Both the position numbers and the translations under genes were made by a program. From JAHCHG01 sp041745765 (GTDB lineage Bacteria; Acidobacteriota; Blastocatellia; Pyrinomonadales; Pyrinomonadaceae), in the NCBI GenBank assembly GCA_041745765.1, contig JBGTIH010000094.1, forward strand, positions 113,831-177,830: a DNA stretch of 64,000 nucleotides, given 5' to 3'. The notes beneath the pieces are model-generated. The model did no database searches. It saw only the letters and a program-made list of their open reading frames with translations, and was not told the DNA's origin. Of this stretch, positions 61,136 through 64,000 are shown piece by piece; position 1 is the first letter of the stretch; each line of letters opens with the position of its first letter.

Positions 61136-62179
61136 CTACAAACTCAACAATTCATAAACAAGCATTTCGATTTGCATACGCGAGCCGATTTTTCCGCCGC
61201 CGCCTTTTGAGGTTTTGATCGCCAGATCGGTTTCGGCAATTTTTCTTAAAATCAGCGAAAGTTCATCGCGGTCGGCGCGGCGAGCCGAAGCGATAAATTC
61301 TTCGTGCTTAAACGGCGGAAGTCTGATTATTCGCAAAATTTCCCGTCGTTCAACGCCTTGTTTCATCATTTCCTTAGCAAACGAAAGCCGTCGAAAATTA
61401 CTGGCAATCAGCCCCAAAATCATCAAAGGTTCTGCGCCGTCGTCCAAAATTTTTTTCAAAATATGAAGGGTTTTCGTCCTGTTTTTTTCCATCAAATAAT
61501 CGGTCAGATCGAAATTCGAGATTTCTCTGGAGTTTGGCACAAGTGTTTCAACTAATCCGTAAGTTATCAAATTTTCCGGCAAAGCCGCCGCCGCGAGTTT
61601 TTCAATTTCATTGGTCAGGCGGCGCAGATTATCTCCGACCAAACCGACCAGAAACCGAACCGCTTTTTCATCAATCTCGGCATTTAATTCTCTGACCTTT
61701 CCCTTTGCCCAATTGATTAATTCATTATCATTTAATTCTCCAAATTCGACCGCAACCGATTTTTCGAGCAGTAATTTCGCCACTTTCCGGCGTTTATCAA
61801 AATCATCTGCAACAAAAATCACGACGGAAGTTTCCGCCGGACGCGACAAATATCTGTCCAGAATTTCTTCGTCTTCTTCCTTGATATTTTCCTTTTTTCC
61901 AGTCGCCGAAATTATGATATTTGTGATTTTTATGACGCGTTTTGAGGCGATCATCGGCATCTGCTCGGCGTCGGACAACGCGTAATTTAATTTGCTGTCA
62001 TTCAAACTATGTTCGATTTCATTAAATTCGCGCAGTTCCGACTTTGCCAAAACAAGATCCGCAATCGTTTTCGCCGCCAGATCGCGCAAAAAAGTTTCCG
62101 CGCCGAACAGCAGATAAACCGGCGCAAATTCGCGCCGTTTTAACCGATTGCGTAACTCGTCTTTTGTAATAATCGCCAT
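61136..62179 (-). CDS. holA: DNA polymerase III subunit delta
   Basis: 347 residues, full length. The delta subunit opens the beta sliding clamp as part of the clamp loader. Family features: N-terminal FAPVYLLFGAETFLRDLAAK, VIFVADDFDKRRKVAKLL in the middle, and the collar domain toward the end (LPPFKHEEFIASARRADRDE, DLAIKTSKGG). Lies directly after lptE, the conserved order in many bacteria. Confidence 0.93.
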   Translation of the reverse strand: MAIITKDELRNRLKRREFAPVYLLFGAETFLRDLAAKTIADLVLAKSELREFNEIEHSLNDSKLNYALSDAEQMPMIASKRVIKITNIIISATGKKENIKEEDEEILDRYLSRPAETSVVIFVADDFDKRRKVAKLLLEKSVAVEFGELNDNELINWAKGKVRELNAEIDEKAVRFLVGLVGDNLRRLTNEIEKLAAAALPENLITYGLVETLVPNSREISNFDLTDYLMEKNRTKTLHILKKILDDGAEPLMILGLIASNFRRLSFAKEMMKQGVERREILRIIRLPPFKHEEFIASARRADRDELSLILRKIAETDLAIKTSKGGGGKIGSRMQIEMLVYELLSL

Positions 62180-62284
62180 TTTCGATTTTGGATTTTAGAT
62201 TTTGGATTCTGAATTCTCTTAATTTCGAAATTGAAATGTTTAATTATTTTCCTAGAATTATCCATTATCCATTATCACTTGATT

Positions 62285-62836
62285 TTATTTCTTCTCTTCG
62301 TTCACGCCGATTCCGTTGATGATCGCCGAAACAACCGATTCGGCAAAGGCGCGCGCCATACGCTCGACCGCCGGATCTTCTTCGTTAAAAAATGAACGCG
62401 GATCGTCGGAAAACTCGAAAGAATCACGGAAAAGAAAATTTTGATTATCGTAGAGAATTTTGCCCTCGTCCAGATCACGAATCGTTACCGCCGCGATGAT
62501 AGTTACTTCATAAACGCGGGCGCGACCTTCGCGGTCGAGCAAAACGCCGGAAAAGCTGAAATCACGAATTGTGCCTTCGATCACCGCGTCCGCGCCTTCG
62601 CGTGAGCCTTGCACTTTCAAACCGCGACCGCGTTTAATTATTTCCTTTGAAACCGCTTCGGTAAACCGCGACGCCACGCGATACCGTGCGCCCTTGACCT
62701 CAAATTGAAACGCCGGAACAGCAACCGTTTTAATGCGCGAGGGTAAACCGGAATTTGTCACGGGCTTATAACACTCTCTAAATCCCGAAACCATCAAAAA
62801 CAAAATGATAAATGCCGATAATTTAATAATTTTCAT
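62285..62836 (-). CDS. lptE: LPS-assembly lipoprotein LptE-like
   Basis: 183 residues. Hydrophobic signal segment, then GLPSRIKTVAVPAFQFEVKG and RVASRFTEAVSKEIIKRGRG, the pattern of LptE, which plugs the LptD barrel for lipopolysaccharide delivery to the outer membrane. The lipobox is weak: the Cys in RECYKP follows GFRE, not a standard LxxC. Position next to holA supports the call. Confidence 0.8.
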   Translation of the reverse strand: MKIIKLSAFIILFLMVSGFRECYKPVTNSGLPSRIKTVAVPAFQFEVKGARYRVASRFTEAVSKEIIKRGRGLKVQGSREGADAVIEGTIRDFSFSGVLLDREGRARVYEVTIIAAVTIRDLDEGKILYDNQNFLFRDSFEFSDDPRSFFNEEDPAVERMARAFAESVVSAIINGIGVNEEKK

Positions 62837-62959
62837 AATTCCCTTTCGAGTCCGAATTAAAATCTTTGCGCTCTCTGCGGGTCTGCGTGGAAAAAGTTTC
62901 TCAGATAAAATAATAGAATTTCACGCAGAGCCTCAGAAATCGCGGAGAAAAACAAATTT

Positions 62960-64000
62960 TTAGTTTACTTTTTTAATCGCTTCCGCCACCTTCAAAGCCT
63001 CGACAGTTTCCTTCACATCGTGAACGCGAATGATATTTGCGCCGTTCCAAACCGCTAAAACATTTGCCGCAAGCGAACCGTTTAATCTTTTTTCAGGCAA
63101 ATCTTCGCCTAAAATTTTCCCGATAAAAGATTTCCGCGAATTTCCGACCAGCATCGGAAATTTTGAAAACTCTTTGCAAAGTTTATCCATTTTAGCAATT
63201 AATTCTAAATTTTGCTCGAATGTTTTGCTGAAACCGATTCCAATATCAAGACAAATTTGTTCGTCTTTTACGCCGAAACTTTTCGCTTTTTTGATGCTTT
63301 CCCTAAAACCTCTTGAAACTTCCCAAAAGATGTCCGCGACCGGCTCTTGTTTGTGCATTTCTTCAAAACTGCCGCGCAAGTGCATCAAAACCAAACCCGT
63401 TTTATACTTTGCCGAAATTACCGCAATTCGTTCATCAAATTTTAACCCCGAAATATCATTGATAATTTCCGCCCCGGATTCAATTGCTTTTTCGGCAACT
63501 TCAGATTTGCTCGTATCAATCGAAACTGGAATATCAAAACGTTTTACAATTGCTTTAATTATTGGAACAACACGATTTATCTCATCTTCTGCAGAAACTC
63601 TTTCGCTGTTTGGGCGTGTAGATTCCCCGCCGATGTCGAGAATATCCGCGCCTTCTTTGATTATTTTTTCTGCTTGTTTGAGCGCACTTTCAATTGAATT
63701 AAACTTCCCGCCGTCCGAAAAACTGTCGGGCGTAACATTCAAAATCGCCATTATCAGAGTTTTCTCCACGTAATTAATGCGTCTTTTCGATGTTCGCCAA
63801 ATTTTTTGCATTTTTCTGTGTAACAAATTAAACGGCTTGAGCAACGCAAAGCCTGATACCCACGCCCATTGAAAATTATAGCCGCCGAGCCAGCCCGTCA
63901 CGTCCGCGACTTCGCCGACAAAATAAAGTCCCGCGACTTTTTTGGCTTCCATCGTTTGCGACGAAAGTTCATCGGTCGAAACGCCGCCGCGTGTCACTTC
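62960..64000 (-). CDS. folP: Dihydropteroate synthase fused behind a BaiN/HI0933-type flavoprotein end
   Basis: Open to the window edge; 346 codons visible. Residues at the edge (TRGGVSTDELSSQTMEAKKV, LYFVGEVADV, GGYNFQWAWVSGFALL) are the C-terminus of a BaiN/HI0933 FAD oxidoreductase. Without a stop it continues through a basic linker (KIWRTSKRRINYVEK) into dihydropteroate synthase: ILNVTPDSFSDGG, ADILDIGGESTRPN, PVSIDTSK, GNSRKSFIG, NIIRVHDV. The synthase makes dihydropteroate for folate and its motifs are intact. Internal starts near 63780-63745 could also give a free synthase. The upstream part of the flavoprotein lies outside the window. Confidence 0.88.
   Translation of the reverse strand, partial: EVTRGGVSTDELSSQTMEAKKVAGLYFVGEVADVTGWLGGYNFQWAWVSGFALLKPFNLLHRKMQKIWRTSKRRINYVEKTLIMAILNVTPDSFSDGGKFNSIESALKQAEKIIKEGADILDIGGESTRPNSERVSAEDEINRVVPIIKAIVKRFDIPVSIDTSKSEVAEKAIESGAEIINDISGLKFDERIAVISAKYKTGLVLMHLRGSFEEMHKQEPVADIFWEVSRGFRESIKKAKSFGVKDEQICLDIGIGFSKTFEQNLELIAKMDKLCKEFSKFPMLVGNSRKSFIGKILGEDLPEKRLNGSLAANVLAVWNGANIIRVHDVKETVEALKVAEAIKKVN

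Overview
The window looks like chromosome of an Acidobacteriota bacterium, most likely class Blastocatellia (Pyrinomonadaceae-like). The basis is two secreted VWFA proteins of the acidobacterial type, a eukaryote-like Ser/Thr kinase next to TPR proteins, very large multi-sensor histidine kinases, a tricorn-like protease and moderate-to-low GC. This placement is inference from gene content; no rRNA is present.

Layout. 1-6.5 kb: cut-off penicillin acylase, lipoprotein, Uma2-type nuclease, aldehyde dehydrogenase, tRNA-Arg(TCG), response regulator. 6.84-19.27 kb: a 12.4-kb mobile element. It has perfect 16-bp terminal inverted repeats (AGCGTTGCACAAAAAT) and is flanked by a 9-bp direct repeat (AGTCTTAAA), the signature of transposition as one unit. 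It carries a SWIM-finger DDE transposase, a winged-helix protein, a 2184-residue FG-GAP/RHS protein with an HExxH tip, an orphan second HExxH tip, and one small secreted protein after each tip; all protein genes are on the minus strand. 19.3-31.7 kb: membrane protein, ATP-grasp enzyme with a histone-like tail, VWFA protein, barrel and lipoproteins, TPR proteins, an ECF sigma/anti-sigma pair and an AttH/CrtC-like protein. 31.9-37.2 kb: TPR protein and Ser/Thr kinase operon, zinc-ribbon protein, second VWFA protein, then tRNA-Arg(ACG). 37.6-40.9 kb: tricorn-like protease.

41.8-51 kb is a stress and envelope region. Five good sigma-54 (-24/-12) sites stand in front of small membrane or envelope proteins (YggT family, triple-repeat glycine-zipper protein, 54-aa membrane peptide, YqjD/ElaB-like protein, lmo0937-like peptide). 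An NtrC-type sigma-54 activator and a CHASE histidine kinase lie among them, so this is a candidate self-contained sigma-54 regulon. A bacterial metallothionein gene sits at its edge behind a sigma-70-like promoter.

51-58.5 kb: two hybrid histidine kinases, one of 1640 residues, separated by a patch of palindromic repeats. 58.6-64 kb: YfbK-type VWA lipoprotein, hypothetical protein, holA, lptE, and folP fused in frame behind the end of a flavoprotein and running off the window.

How the pieces work together: the most striking unit is the RHS element. The core/tip junction of the RHS gene is duplicated in the orphan cassette, so the HExxH tip could be swapped by recombination, and the whole unit is bounded as a transposon. 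The toxin/immunity reading is inference.
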